Part shown: positions 8,898 to 17,901 of the stretch, in pieces
Position numbering within the stretch: the stretch's first letter is position 1
How the letters are laid out: each line of letters opens with the position of its first letter
The notes under the pieces: generated by a model
Databases searched by the model: none
What the model was told of the DNA's origin: nothing
What the model saw: the letters and a program-made list of their open reading frames with translations, nothing else
Assembly: GCF_028748185.1 (NCBI RefSeq)
Contig: NZ_CP118164.1
Location: 4,923,814-4,987,813 of the forward strand
From: Bremerella sp. P1
Lineage (GTDB): Bacteria > Planctomycetota > Planctomycetia > Pirellulales > Pirellulaceae
DNA length: 64,000 nt
Direction: 5' to 3'
Translations under genes and position numbers: made by a program

Positions 8898-9836
8898 CTA
8901 CTTCACGCGAATGCGGACGGTTGTCTCGAAGGCATCACCACCTGCCAAGACACGCAGGCCTCCATCGTAGCCTTGTCGCCGCAGCTGAAAGGCATCCGGA
9001 ATACAGGTATACGGTTCGATGCAAAAAGCTTCGCGATGGCCTGGGTTGTACAGCACAACCGACTCGAACTGATCGTCGAACTTCTGCTCGATGGTTCGGC
9101 CTGAGCCGGGGTCGTGAATGGAAGTGCTGCAGATACCATCCTCGCACTCGAGTCCGCCGAATCCGTTGTCGAACTGAGTATTCTTAAACAGCATTGGATC
9201 AAACGGATCGGAGTCGCGATTGAACTGGTTGCCGCTGGCCAGTTGGTCTTTGAACTCCCATGAGAAAGTGAACGGAACAACGATCTCGCAATCGTCGGCG
9301 GAATCTCCCCCGATCGGTACGTGGAAGTAAGGATGGGTGCCGAGCCCAAACGGAAGAGGCTTGGTGCCTGGGTTCTCGACACGATAGGTACCTGAGAGTG
9401 TCGCCCCAGAGATTTCGTAGGTTGCCTGAATCTTAAAATCAGCCGGCCATTGTTCCAGAAGCGCGGCATCGTCCCTAGAAGCTTGGAACTCGGCGGTAAC
9501 CTTCGTGTCGGTCTTCTCGATCACGCGCCAGGCACGATTAAAAACGAATCCGTGAATCGCGTTTCCTCGTCCGTCCCCCTCGGGAACCGTGAACTCGCGG
9601 TCCTCCCAAATGAGCTTGGTTCCTTTTAAGCGTCCCGGGAAGGGAAAGAGGATGGGAATGCCGCTGCTCGAAGGGCGCGCCGTTCCCTCGACGAAATCTT
9701 TAGTGGACCAAAGGACGTCGACCTCTTGTTCGTCCACCTTGGCGACAAACTGAAAACAATTGAATCCAAACCCTGGGATAATCTTCGCGAACGAGCCGGT
9801 GGCCGGATCGCGAATCTCGATGACTTCCAAACTCAT
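8898..9836 (-). CDS. Aldose 1-epimerase (galactose mutarotase family)
   Basis: A 312-residue beta-sandwich enzyme of the galactose mutarotase superfamily, which interconverts alpha and beta anomers of sugars. Family marks: a GNAIHGFVFNRAW segment with the first active-site His (about residue 95), GLGTHPYFHVP with the second His (about 170), and a late ALCIEPYT-like segment (FCIEPYT) with the catalytic Glu. Overall length and order fit. It lacks a signal peptide, so it is cytosolic. The upstream neighbour on the same strand (9915-10829) is a membrane protein separated by about 80 bases and not obviously linked in function. Confidence 0.88.
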   Translation of the reverse strand: MSLEVIEIRDPATGSFAKIIPGFGFNCFQFVAKVDEQEVDVLWSTKDFVEGTARPSSSGIPILFPFPGRLKGTKLIWEDREFTVPEGDGRGNAIHGFVFNRAWRVIEKTDTKVTAEFQASRDDAALLEQWPADFKIQATYEISGATLSGTYRVENPGTKPLPFGLGTHPYFHVPIGGDSADDCEIVVPFTFSWEFKDQLASGNQFNRDSDPFDPMLFKNTQFDNGFGGLECEDGICSTSIHDPGSGRTIEQKFDDQFESVVLYNPGHREAFCIEPYTCIPDAFQLRRQGYDGGLRVLAGGDAFETTVRIRVK

Positions 9837-9914
9837 GGAAAAGACTTCTTCGTTAGGTGACTCAATTTTGCTTTGGGAACGATGATGACCGCCAGACAGG
9901 CAAGGCTGCGTTTC

Positions 9915-10829
9915 TCAGCGGCTTAACAACATGGTCGCGGTCATCAATACAATCGTTCCTCCTAGTGTCATGAGGGCCATGTTCGCTTTGCGCCGGCTGC
10001 GATCGAAAAAGGCGAGACCCGCGAGATGGTGCATCAGCCAGAAAGCCAGACCGACGCTCAGAGCAAACATGGCAGTACACAAGGTATCACCGCCCATCAG
10101 ACGCGATTGCTGAGCGGAATTCAAGGTGGTTGTTAACACAAATCCTACCGGAATCTGCAGAAGTGTCGCGACTAGCGCGATCGTAAACGCGATACCAGCG
10201 GTCGATTCCCGTTCTTCTTCGGTAAGTTTTCTCAGGCAAGCCAGCCCTGTAATCAGACCACTAACAGCGAAAGAAGCCAACCAGAAATGAAGCGTAAACC
10301 AGATGACTTCTCCATTGAGAAGGAGCGATCGAAACTCGCCGGAATCGATCTGCGAATCGGCTTCGACTTCTCCTCGGGCAATCAGTCCGAGGATGGTGAA
10401 GAGTGTCGGGAAGTGATACAGCAGGTTGGTCGCCGCCAGAACTGCGAGGAAACGCGAGAGGAGACGTTGCCAGAGACGGGGACGTTTTCCGAATCGCCAC
10501 CAAGCCAGATAAGCAATCATACAGACGAGAGAGAAACCGATTTCCCAGAATCCGAAGGTGATCTTCGACTCCCAGACGCTGTTGACGGCCTCGAAGTAAA
10601 CTTCGTTCCCCTCGGACCAAATCAGAAAGCCTTGGATCAGTCCCACGAAGATCCCAAGAAACAGGGCCAGGACCGACCACCACCCCAACGTGCGTCCCAA
10701 CGCGTCGATGCGTTCGCTTTCCAAACGCCGGGATCTTGCGTCGAGCCAGATTGCCAAAATAGGCCCCACCGAGGCAACGTTCATCAGAATGAGATGAATC
10801 GACAGGGCGATTATCCGCAAGTAAATCAA
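9915..10829 (-). CDS. Polytopic membrane protein of unknown function
   Basis: Around 305 residues with seven or eight predicted membrane helices. Several histidines lie within or at the edges of helices (IHLI near the N-terminus, LLYHFP, FTLHFW, WLMHHLAG), a pattern seen in haem- or metal-binding membrane proteins, but I do not recognise a family. The frame opens with TTG at 10847. A TTG at 10829 is preferred because it lies 6 bases after GGAG and begins right at the first helix; no ATG is available before codon 22. No terminator is evident after it. Confidence 0.7.
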   Translation of the reverse strand: MIYLRIIALSIHLILMNVASVGPILAIWLDARSRRLESERIDALGRTLGWWSVLALFLGIFVGLIQGFLIWSEGNEVYFEAVNSVWESKITFGFWEIGFSLVCMIAYLAWWRFGKRPRLWQRLLSRFLAVLAATNLLYHFPTLFTILGLIARGEVEADSQIDSGEFRSLLLNGEVIWFTLHFWLASFAVSGLITGLACLRKLTEEERESTAGIAFTIALVATLLQIPVGFVLTTTLNSAQQSRLMGGDTLCTAMFALSVGLAFWLMHHLAGLAFFDRSRRKANMALMTLGGTIVLMTATMLLSR

Positions 10830-11108
10830 CGAGAACTCCTGATCCAATCAGCCATTTCGAATGATCGTTACCCTCTATTGTTGACTAAGCCGCAACAAGA
10901 AAGCATTGGAAGTTGGTTGTACTTCATGTTTTCCGGCGTGAAAACTGCATCCCAGAGGGGAGTCGTGCCGGTAAATAGCCCGCTGCGGAGCAATCCGGCA
11001 GCATCACCGGTAAAATATGTTGATTTAATCGGCTATTCAGGCCCTTGCCCGCCATTCGGGTGTCATGTTGACGAAGTGAAAGTCCGATTGTTAAATTGTG
11101 CGATTCCC

Positions 11109-11182
11109 GGGCGATTAGCTCAGTTGGCTAGAGCGCTTGCCTTACAAGCAAGATGTCGGGGGTTCGAGCCCCTCATCGCCCA
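11109..11182 (+). tRNA. tRNA-Val (anticodon TAC)
   Basis: A full 74-base cloverleaf: acceptor GGGCGAT / ATCGCCC with discriminator A, D arm GCTC/GAGC, anticodon stem CTTGC/GCAAG with loop CTTACAA (anticodon TAC, reads GUA/GUG), 5-base variable loop, and T arm with TTCGAGC loop. The 3' CCA is not encoded. A terminator hairpin follows within 10 bases. Confidence 0.97.
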
Positions 11183-11190
11183 CTTTTTGC

Positions 11191-11224
11191 ACCCGTAACT
11201 CGCTTTGAGTTATGGGTCTTTCTA
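11191..11224 (+). terminator. Rho-independent terminator after tRNA-Val
   Basis: An 11-bp stem, ACCCGTAACTC / GAGTTATGGGT with one G-T pair and a short loop, is followed by CTTTCT. It starts 9 bases after the tRNA. Confidence 0.75.
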
Positions 11225-11256
11225 TGCGCTGTTTGTGTGAATAAGGACATTCGGAC

Positions 11257-11514
11257 ATGGACGAACGCGAAGAATTGTTGGCAGCTGCTTGTGAAGAAAA
11301 CTCCATCTCGATGGAGGATCTTACTGAGCAATATGGTCCCGAAAGCTTTGGAAATCACGAAGCCGTCGACCGTATCTACGTGACGGAAGCTACCTGGAGC
11401 GAGCATATCGCCAGTCACCCGGCAATTCTGCTGGATGCCGAGGCATATGAGATGGCTGTCAAAGTCAGCGAATTGATGGCCGAGCTCTACAATCGCATGT
11501 CGGCAAAAGACTAG
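11257..11514 (+). CDS. Small acidic hypothetical protein (85 aa)
   Basis: I do not recognise this protein. It is helical and acidic (many Glu/Asp, few basic residues), has no signal peptide or membrane segment, and ends in a helix (ELMAELYNRMSAKD). A real gene is supported by an ATG with AAGGAC upstream, the lack of low-complexity sequence, and the flanking terminators (tRNA terminator before, a strong hairpin after) that make it an isolated transcription unit. Confidence 0.65.
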   Translation: MDEREELLAAACEENSISMEDLTEQYGPESFGNHEAVDRIYVTEATWSEHIASHPAILLDAEAYEMAVKVSELMAELYNRMSAKD

Positions 11515-11536
11515 CCGACCTTTTTCTAACACTGAG

Positions 11537-11577
11537 AGCCACAGCATCCAAACGAGCGGTGCTGTGGCTATTTTTAT
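11537..11577 (+). terminator. Rho-independent terminator
   Basis: A 10-bp stem (AGCCACAGCA / TGCTGTGGCT) is followed by ATTTTTATT. It ends the 85-residue gene and overlaps the stop region of the convergent gene. Confidence 0.85.
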
Positions 11578-12191
11578 TCATCATCCGTGTTGTACTGATG
11601 CCGCGTCTGAGCAATTTCTTTACCGGCATGAAGCTGGGCAAGAGCATGCTGCAACATCGCCGGCAAGCTGGACTCTGGCAGATCGTCGGTCGAGAAGATC
11701 TGGGCTTTGCAGTTGGGCAGGTTCTCCAGGTCTCCACCAAATTCGTCCGCGTCGACAAAGAGCATAACGCCAGTCTGCCGGCGGACGAGCATTTCTTCCA
11801 TGAACTCGATGGGAGTTAGCTCGGCCAACATAGCCTCAAGCTTGTTGTTTGCCGCTTTGATGCGCTGGGCTCGGTTTTTCTTTGCCCATTCGATCAATTC
11901 CGAGAGTTCGCGTGCGGAAATATCTTCCTTGAACTTGATGCCGAGCTTTTTCCCCTCCCTTTTCTGTGCTTCCGAGGCAACGGGAGAGTTTCGCAGGATT
12001 ACGGTCGAGTCGCCACGTTCCTTGTCACTCGACTTCTTTTTCCGATCAGAATTGGCCGCAGCGTCCAAAGTGGGGACACGAATGGCGTGTTGGCAGCCAG
12101 GGCACGAGATCTTCTTGCCGGCATACTTAGGCTTGGCTTTGATCGTGTTTTTACAGTGTTTGCACTTAAAGCGAATCAGGTCGTCCGGCAT
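11574..12191 (-). CDS. Zinc-ribbon hypothetical protein
   Basis: 205 residues. The N-terminus is a four-Cys zinc ribbon (CKHC at about 10-13, CPGC at about 30-33) of the type that begins many planctomycete cytosolic and regulatory proteins. A charged linker (about 45-65) and a Lys/Arg/Glu-rich helical region follow. The last 90 residues contain a compact segment with MLFVDADEFGG. I do not recognise the C-terminal part. Start ATG at 12191; it is divergent from mutS with about 330 bases between. Confidence 0.75.
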   Translation of the reverse strand: MPDDLIRFKCKHCKNTIKAKPKYAGKKISCPGCQHAIRVPTLDAAANSDRKKKSSDKERGDSTVILRNSPVASEAQKREGKKLGIKFKEDISARELSELIEWAKKNRAQRIKAANNKLEAMLAELTPIEFMEEMLVRRQTGVMLFVDADEFGGDLENLPNCKAQIFSTDDLPESSLPAMLQHALAQLHAGKEIAQTRHQYNTDDE

Positions 12192-12520
12192 CGTTTACCC
12201 CCGGCACTCCCGGTTAAAGTCACGCGTTCCCTGGGAAAGGCCCCGTTTTTCTCCGCCACCTTGCAGCACCTGAGTTTAGATAGAGCCATCAGTCGAACGT
12301 ATCGTTTTAGGGTGATGTTCGGCTGAAAACAGCGAATTTGGCGAAGGATTACTGTTTCTTCACACTTGCTTCGATTTCCCCTCACGCAGTTGCCCCTCCT
12401 GCATCGCCAGGGCTTCGCCTGTTATCTTAATTTTGTGGCGTTTTGCCCCCGGCAAGCGAGATCCTTCTTGTGGAAGGAGGATCCCGCTGGAAAGCGTAAT
12501 CGGCAGGAAAACGATAGGTT
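12192..12520. other. Intergenic region between divergent genes
   Basis: 329 bases between the zinc-ribbon gene and mutS. It must hold both promoters. I see no clear -35/-10 pair, repeat, RNA gene or conserved ORF. Confidence 0.5.
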
Positions 12521-15127
12521 GTGAAGATGGCGATGACCCCAATGATGCAGCAGTACCACGAAGCAAAGAATGCTTGTGGTGACGCGATCTTGCTGTTCCG
12601 CATGGGTGACTTCTACGAATTGTTCAACGATGACGCAGTCACCGCTTCTAAAATTCTGGGCATGACCCTGACCAGCCGAGACAAAGGGGAAAACGCTACC
12701 CCGATGGCTGGCTTCCCGCATCATCAACTCGACTCGTACCTCGCCAAGCTGATCCAGCAAGGGTACCGCGTCGGTATTTGCGATCAGGTGGAAGACCCCA
12801 AGCAGGCCAAGGGGATCGTTAAACGCGAAATCACACGTATCCTTTCCCCTGGCACGCTTACCGACGACTCGCTATTGAGCCCCAAGGAAAGCAATTTCCT
12901 GGCCGCCGTTTTATGCGAAGGGGAAAACGCTGGCATTAGTTGGATCGAACTATCGACTGGACGGTTTCTGGCGGGAGTTTTTTCGGCCGCTCGGCTCGCT
13001 GACGAACTGGCGCGGATTGCCCCTTCGGAGTGTTTACTTTCCGAAGGGACCGACGCACTGCCGAAGCACATGAACGGGCAGTTCCTGCAGACGCAGCGTC
13101 CGGCCTGGGCGTTTGGCGGGAAGTCGGCTGACGAGAAACTGTCGAAGCACTTCGAGATCAAGAGCCTGGATGGGTTCGGCTTTGAAGATGGTGACCGCCT
13201 GGCGGTTCGAGCGGCCGGCGCGATCCTCGATTACCTGCAAGAGACTCAGCGTGGCTCGCTGGAGCATGTGCAGACACTGGTTCCTTACCGTCAGACCAAC
13301 TCGGTCGAGATCGATGAAGCAACGCGACGCTCGTTGGAGCTTACGCGCACGATCCGCGATCAACGGCGGGATGGAACACTGATCTCCATTCTCGATCGCT
13401 GCCGCACACCGATGGGCAGCCGCTTGATGGCGGATTGGCTCGGTAGCCCCTTGGCTTCCGTTCAGCCCATTTGTGATCGGCATGATGCGGTGGAAGAACT
13501 CAAGAACGATCTGTCACTGTCCGAATCGCTCGGCGATGCCCTCGCGGGCGTCTACGACTTGCAGCGGCTGCTGACACGAGTCACCACCGGCCGGGCAAGT
13601 CCTCGTGATCTCAGCTTCGTCGGACGCACCCTGGCTAAGCTTCCACGGATCAAAGCGAAAGTCACTTCGCGAAAAAGTAAGCTGCTGGGCGAGATTGAAC
13701 ACCAGATTGATCTGTGTCCCGAGGTGCATGACACGTTGACTGCGGCCTTGATTGACGATTGCCCCCTGACGACGGCCGATGGCGGGTTCATTCAAGATGG
13801 TTACAACGCCAAGCTGGACGAACTGCGAGGGCTTGCCGCCGGCGGCAAGCAGTGGATTGCCAATTACCAGGCCGAGGAAAGCAAGAAGTCTGGTATTCCC
13901 AACATGAAGGTGGGCTTCAACAAAGTCTTTGGTTATTACATCGAGATCACGAACACCCACAAAGAAAAGGTTCCCACCTATTTCCATCGTAAGCAGACCC
14001 TTAAGAACGCCGAGCGATATATCACGCCGGAACTTAAAGAGTACGAAGAGAAAGTTCTGTCAGCCGACGAAAAAGCGAAAACGCTCGAATACGACCTGTT
14101 CGCGGAACTTCGAGAACTGGTCCAACAAGCAGCCGACCGACTACGCAGTACGGCGACCGCTCTGGCCAACCTCGATGCGTTGGTGTCGCTGGGCAACCTG
14201 GCACGCGATCGCAATTACTGCCGTCCCAAAATGGATGATGGCAAAGAGCTAGCCATTGTTGATGGACGGCACCCGGTGCTCGACGTGACCGAAGAAGCGG
14301 GCACGTTCATCCCCAACGATACGATGCTGGGCGGAGAAGAGGTGGATGATATCGCCATTATCACCGGTCCCAACATGGCAGGTAAAAGTACCTACATTCG
14401 CCAGGTCGGGCTGATTGCGATCATGGCTCAGATGGGAAGCTTTGTCCCGGCCAAGGAAGCCCGGGTCGGCATCGTCGATCGTGTATTCGCCCGCGTCGGT
14501 GCGAGCGATGAATTATCGCGGGGGCAAAGTACGTTCATGGTCGAGATGACCGAGACGGCTCGGATTCTCAACACGGCAACCGAGCGCAGTCTGGTAATCC
14601 TGGATGAAATCGGTCGAGGAACCAGCACCTACGACGGCGTTTCGTTGGCTTGGTCGATTGTCGAATACATTCACGATCGGATCGGCTGCCGAACCTTGTT
14701 TGCGACGCACTACCACGAACTGGCCGACTTGTCTCAGTCGCTTGATCGAGTGACCAACCTGAACGTTGCAGTGAAAGAGTGGGACGATAAGATCATCTTC
14801 CTGCACAAGATCGTCGCTGGAGCCGCCGACAAGAGCTACGGAATTTACGTGGCTCGCCTGGCCGGTATTCCCAACGATGTCAACGAGCGGGCCAAGCAGA
14901 TCCTGACTCAGCTCGAACAGGAACACCTGGACCCAGATGGTCAGTCGAAGATTCGTCCGAAACGCGATCGCCATCCCAAGACGGATCTCCAGTTGACGCT
15001 GTTTGGGCCGAGTGAGCATCCGGTCGTCGACGAGATTCGCCAGGCCGATCTCAGCGGTATGACGCCACTGGATGCTTTTCAAAAGCTGATCCAGTGGCAG
15101 AGTGAACTAAAGAAGCCGATGAACTAG
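12521..15127 (+). CDS. mutS: DNA mismatch repair protein MutS
   Basis: MutS recognises mispairs and small loops, and starts mismatch repair. Seen: TPMMQQYHEAK at the N-terminus with the mismatch-wedging F-x-E in GDFYELF; the connector and lever/clamp regions; the NKVFGYYIEITN core segment; Walker A GPNMAGKST; an ABC-type signature region (ELSRGQSTFMVEM); Walker B VILDEIGRGTST; and the helix-turn-helix dimer region near the end. At about 868 residues it is the usual MutS1 length. Three starts are possible in frame: GTG 12521, ATG 12527 and ATG 12533; family alignment favours 12527 or 12533. Its last four bases overlap the end of the convergent sulfatase gene. Confidence 0.97.
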   Translation: MKMAMTPMMQQYHEAKNACGDAILLFRMGDFYELFNDDAVTASKILGMTLTSRDKGENATPMAGFPHHQLDSYLAKLIQQGYRVGICDQVEDPKQAKGIVKREITRILSPGTLTDDSLLSPKESNFLAAVLCEGENAGISWIELSTGRFLAGVFSAARLADELARIAPSECLLSEGTDALPKHMNGQFLQTQRPAWAFGGKSADEKLSKHFEIKSLDGFGFEDGDRLAVRAAGAILDYLQETQRGSLEHVQTLVPYRQTNSVEIDEATRRSLELTRTIRDQRRDGTLISILDRCRTPMGSRLMADWLGSPLASVQPICDRHDAVEELKNDLSLSESLGDALAGVYDLQRLLTRVTTGRASPRDLSFVGRTLAKLPRIKAKVTSRKSKLLGEIEHQIDLCPEVHDTLTAALIDDCPLTTADGGFIQDGYNAKLDELRGLAAGGKQWIANYQAEESKKSGIPNMKVGFNKVFGYYIEITNTHKEKVPTYFHRKQTLKNAERYITPELKEYEEKVLSADEKAKTLEYDLFAELRELVQQAADRLRSTATALANLDALVSLGNLARDRNYCRPKMDDGKELAIVDGRHPVLDVTEEAGTFIPNDTMLGGEEVDDIAIITGPNMAGKSTYIRQVGLIAIMAQMGSFVPAKEARVGIVDRVFARVGASDELSRGQSTFMVEMTETARILNTATERSLVILDEIGRGTSTYDGVSLAWSIVEYIHDRIGCRTLFATHYHELADLSQSLDRVTNLNVAVKEWDDKIIFLHKIVAGAADKSYGIYVARLAGIPNDVNERAKQILTQLEQEHLDPDGQSKIRPKRDRHPKTDLQLTLFGPSEHPVVDEIRQADLSGMTPLDAFQKLIQWQSELKKPMN

Positions 15128-16554
15128 GCGTCTTTGCGATGCGTGGGCATCTTAGCCCCGGTTTCCTTACGCCACGCTTTCAGTTTTGCGTGCATCTTGG
15201 CGGCGAGATCTGGCTTCTTAGCAGCGAGATCGTTTTGTTCGCTGATGTCGTCGGCCAGATTGTAAAGCTCGAGATGGCCATCTTCGTAGAACTCGATCAG
15301 CTTCCAATCCCCTTCACGAATCGCAGCTGACGGCGAACCGCCCTGATTGCCGTAGTGAGGGTAGTGCCAGTAAATCGCACCGCGATCGAGATCCTGTCCC
15401 TCGAGAACCGGGGCGAAGCTCATGCCATCGACCGTCAGATTCTTAGGAACTTCGATTCCTGCGATTTGCAGCATGGTGGGGAAGAAGTCGACACTGCTGA
15501 CGTATTGCGATGTCTCGGTGCCTGCCTTGGTAGTGCCGGGCCAGCGAACGATCATTGGTTCGCGAATGCCCCCTTCGTAGATCCAGCCTTTGCCACCGCG
15601 AAGCGGCAGATTACTGGTTGGGTGACCTTCCGAAGTCGACAGGCCGCCGTTGTCGGACATGAAAATGACGACAGTTTCATCCGTCAGACCTAGCTCGTCG
15701 ATGCCGTTGAGCACCTTGCCGACTGCTTGATCCATGGCGTCGACCATGCCGGCGTACACGGCGTGTTCCTGAACGAGACGGACTTTGCGTTCCCCTTCTT
15801 GTCCCCAAATCTCGCCATGCTTAAGCGTTTCCTTTTTCTTCTGGTACTTCTCCTTGAGGTCTTCACGAGACATCAACGGGGTGTGGACTGAATAGAAGGA
15901 AAGGTAAGCCAGAAACGGTTCGTCTTGATGCTCGGTCATGAACTTGACGGTTTCAGTGGCCAGGCGATCCGGCAAGTGCTCACCGGCGGGGCCGTCTTTC
16001 AAACGAGGATTGCCATAAGGAGAGAAATACTTCTTCCCTCCGTAAGGGCCGCCCCGGTCGATGCCTCCTTGGTTGACGTCGAAGCCTTGGTGTTCAGGCC
16101 AATACTGCTCGCCACCTAAGTGCCACTTCCCGGCGAAGAAGGTCGCATAGCCGTTCTGTTTCAGGAGTTCCGCGATCGTGGTTTCGTCATGGGCAAGCTG
16201 CATTGCGTAAGGTGCCGGCAGCATCTTGGTCTTGCGGTTCCAACGCTCAGGCTGAGCAGCGCCGATGTAGTCGGTAATGCCCGTTCGGGTTGGGTAGCGG
16301 CCAGTCATGATGCTGGCACGCGTCGGCGAGCAAACCTGGCAAGCCGCGTAGGCATTGGTGAACTTCAGCCCGCTTGCGGCCAGCTTGTCGACGTTAGGGG
16401 TCTCGTAAAACGAACTTCCGTAGCAGCTCAAGTCGGTCCAGCCAAGATCATCGACGAGGAAGAAAACAAAGTTCGGTTTGCGTTCTTCGGCGGACGTCGT
16501 TTGGGGTGCCAGCAAAAGCGCCAAAGCAGAAAGCAAGATCGCAAGCGTTCGCAT
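15124..16554 (-). CDS. Exported Cys-type sulfatase (arylsulfatase A family)
   Basis: 476 residues with a signal peptide (MRTLAILLSALALLLA, cleavage near TSA-E). The alkaline-phosphatase-fold metal ligands appear as VDD (34-36). The formylglycine motif C75-S-P-T-R79 with downstream TGRYPTRTG is intact, so the protein needs a formylglycine-generating enzyme. SDNGG supplies another metal ligand. It would hydrolyse sulfate esters of carbohydrates in the periplasm. Planctomycetes carry many such enzymes for algal polysaccharides; the substrate here is not predictable. The gene is transcribed against mutS, and both stop codons use the palindrome CTAG. Confidence 0.93.
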   Translation of the reverse strand: MRTLAILLSALALLLAPQTTSAEERKPNFVFFLVDDLGWTDLSCYGSSFYETPNVDKLAASGLKFTNAYAACQVCSPTRASIMTGRYPTRTGITDYIGAAQPERWNRKTKMLPAPYAMQLAHDETTIAELLKQNGYATFFAGKWHLGGEQYWPEHQGFDVNQGGIDRGGPYGGKKYFSPYGNPRLKDGPAGEHLPDRLATETVKFMTEHQDEPFLAYLSFYSVHTPLMSREDLKEKYQKKKETLKHGEIWGQEGERKVRLVQEHAVYAGMVDAMDQAVGKVLNGIDELGLTDETVVIFMSDNGGLSTSEGHPTSNLPLRGGKGWIYEGGIREPMIVRWPGTTKAGTETSQYVSSVDFFPTMLQIAGIEVPKNLTVDGMSFAPVLEGQDLDRGAIYWHYPHYGNQGGSPSAAIREGDWKLIEFYEDGHLELYNLADDISEQNDLAAKKPDLAAKMHAKLKAWRKETGAKMPTHRKDA

Positions 16555-16642
16555 GGGAAGTATCTCGATACGCGGAAGGTAATTGGAAAAGGGGAAGACG
16601 GGGTCGAACCCTATTGTGGTTTAGGTTGGTGGGTGCGTCAAA

Positions 16643-17881
16643 CTAACGCAGTCGGTACGGCTGTGGGTCGATATGTGGGGCTAATCCATCCAGAAGCTGC
16701 CACGCCAACTTGCCGGTGCCAGCTCCCATCGAGAGTCCCAGCATGCTATGTCCGGCGGTGATCAACACGTTATTGAATTTGGGGGCAAAGTCGATGTACG
16801 GCAGATCATCCGGTGTCATGGGACGCCAGCCGTACCATTCTTCGTAGGTCTCGTCAGTAAAAGGTTCTTTGAGATAATGCGACGCACCCTTCTTCAGCAG
16901 TGCCAGACGCTTGGTATTGATGCTCGCATCGTACCCGCCAAACTCCATCGTAGACCCAAGCCGATAGCCATCGTCAAAGGGGGTCACGCCGACGCGGCTC
17001 TCTTCCAGGAGCATCGGGATCTTGGGGCAGATCGACGGCCTCGCCATGGTAATGGAGTACCCTTTGCCCGGTTGAATTCGCAGCGCGCAGCCCAGTTGGC
17101 GATTGAAGAAAGGGCTCCAGGCACCGGTGGCCACCACGAAGCGGTCTGCCGCTAGTTCTTCTGTGCCGCAGCGAATCGCTTTGAGCTTGCTTCCTTCACC
17201 GACAAAGTCAGTTACCTTGTGCTCTTCAAGAACCTTCACGCCCAACTGCTCGAGAATGGTCTTCCAGGAACTGAGCAGCCGGTCCGGGCGAAGATGGGCA
17301 TCGTGGGGATAATGCCAGGCTCCGTACACCTCGTCTTTCAACGCAGGCTCAAGCTTTTGCAGTTCTCCGTCGGCATACGGAGTCGACGTCACGCCGAACT
17401 CTTCGGCGACCCATTCACTCAGCTCGGCAAACTCATCGAAATGGTGCTGGTCTTTGAAGACAAAAAGCAGGCCACGTTTTTCCCAGTTGCAGTCCAGTCC
17501 CTCGCCTTCGATCAATTCCTGGTAGAGTTCTCGTGACGAGCTTAGCAGGGCATGCTTACCACGAGCGGCCTTCTTCATTTGCTTCTCGTTGCAGTTCCAC
17601 CAAAACCGCAGGAGAAAACTCCAGAGGGAAGGGGAGATCCGCGGGCGAATGTAGAACGGCGACTCACTGCTGAGCATCGACAGCATCGTCGGTCCGATCA
17701 AGCCTGGCTTGGGAATCGGTGGTACGTGACTCGGAGAGACGTAACCACAATTCGCATGGGAACAGGCACCGCCGTGGCGGCCTTGATCTACGATCGTGAC
17801 TTTATGGCCGGCTTTGGCCAGGTAATAGGCGGTCGCTGTGCCAACGACACCACCGCCAATCACAATGGTCGAGCTACTCAA
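16643..17881 (-). CDS. FAD-dependent D-amino-acid dehydrogenase-like oxidoreductase (probable D-hydroxyproline oxidation)
   Basis: 412 residues of the DAO/DadA family. It begins with the FAD-binding Rossmann loop IVIGGGVVGTATAYYLA. Other marks are the CGYVSPSHVPP stretch seen in DadA relatives, an FVVATGAWSP segment, and a C-terminal TPDDLPYI...ITAGHSMLGLSMG region. It lies 20 bases after a 4-hydroxyproline epimerase gene, so the likely substrate is cis-4-hydroxy-D-proline made by that enzyme. Start: TTG at 17881; no ATG lies before the Rossmann motif. No signal peptide. Confidence 0.85.
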   Translation of the reverse strand: MSSSTIVIGGGVVGTATAYYLAKAGHKVTIVDQGRHGGACSHANCGYVSPSHVPPIPKPGLIGPTMLSMLSSESPFYIRPRISPSLWSFLLRFWWNCNEKQMKKAARGKHALLSSSRELYQELIEGEGLDCNWEKRGLLFVFKDQHHFDEFAELSEWVAEEFGVTSTPYADGELQKLEPALKDEVYGAWHYPHDAHLRPDRLLSSWKTILEQLGVKVLEEHKVTDFVGEGSKLKAIRCGTEELAADRFVVATGAWSPFFNRQLGCALRIQPGKGYSITMARPSICPKIPMLLEESRVGVTPFDDGYRLGSTMEFGGYDASINTKRLALLKKGASHYLKEPFTDETYEEWYGWRPMTPDDLPYIDFAPKFNNVLITAGHSMLGLSMGAGTGKLAWQLLDGLAPHIDPQPYRLR

Positions 17882-17901
17882 CGTGGGGTGCTTTCAGGGA
17901 T

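Noticed and set aside
10287-11198. 303-codon plus-strand ORF over the membrane protein gene and tRNA-Val
   Set aside because: It runs through the tRNA and is antisense to a protein with clear membrane helices; no family features.
16120-16761. 213-codon plus-strand ORF across the sulfatase 5' end
   Set aside because: It spans two minus-strand genes and the gap between them, with no ribosome-binding site or domain.
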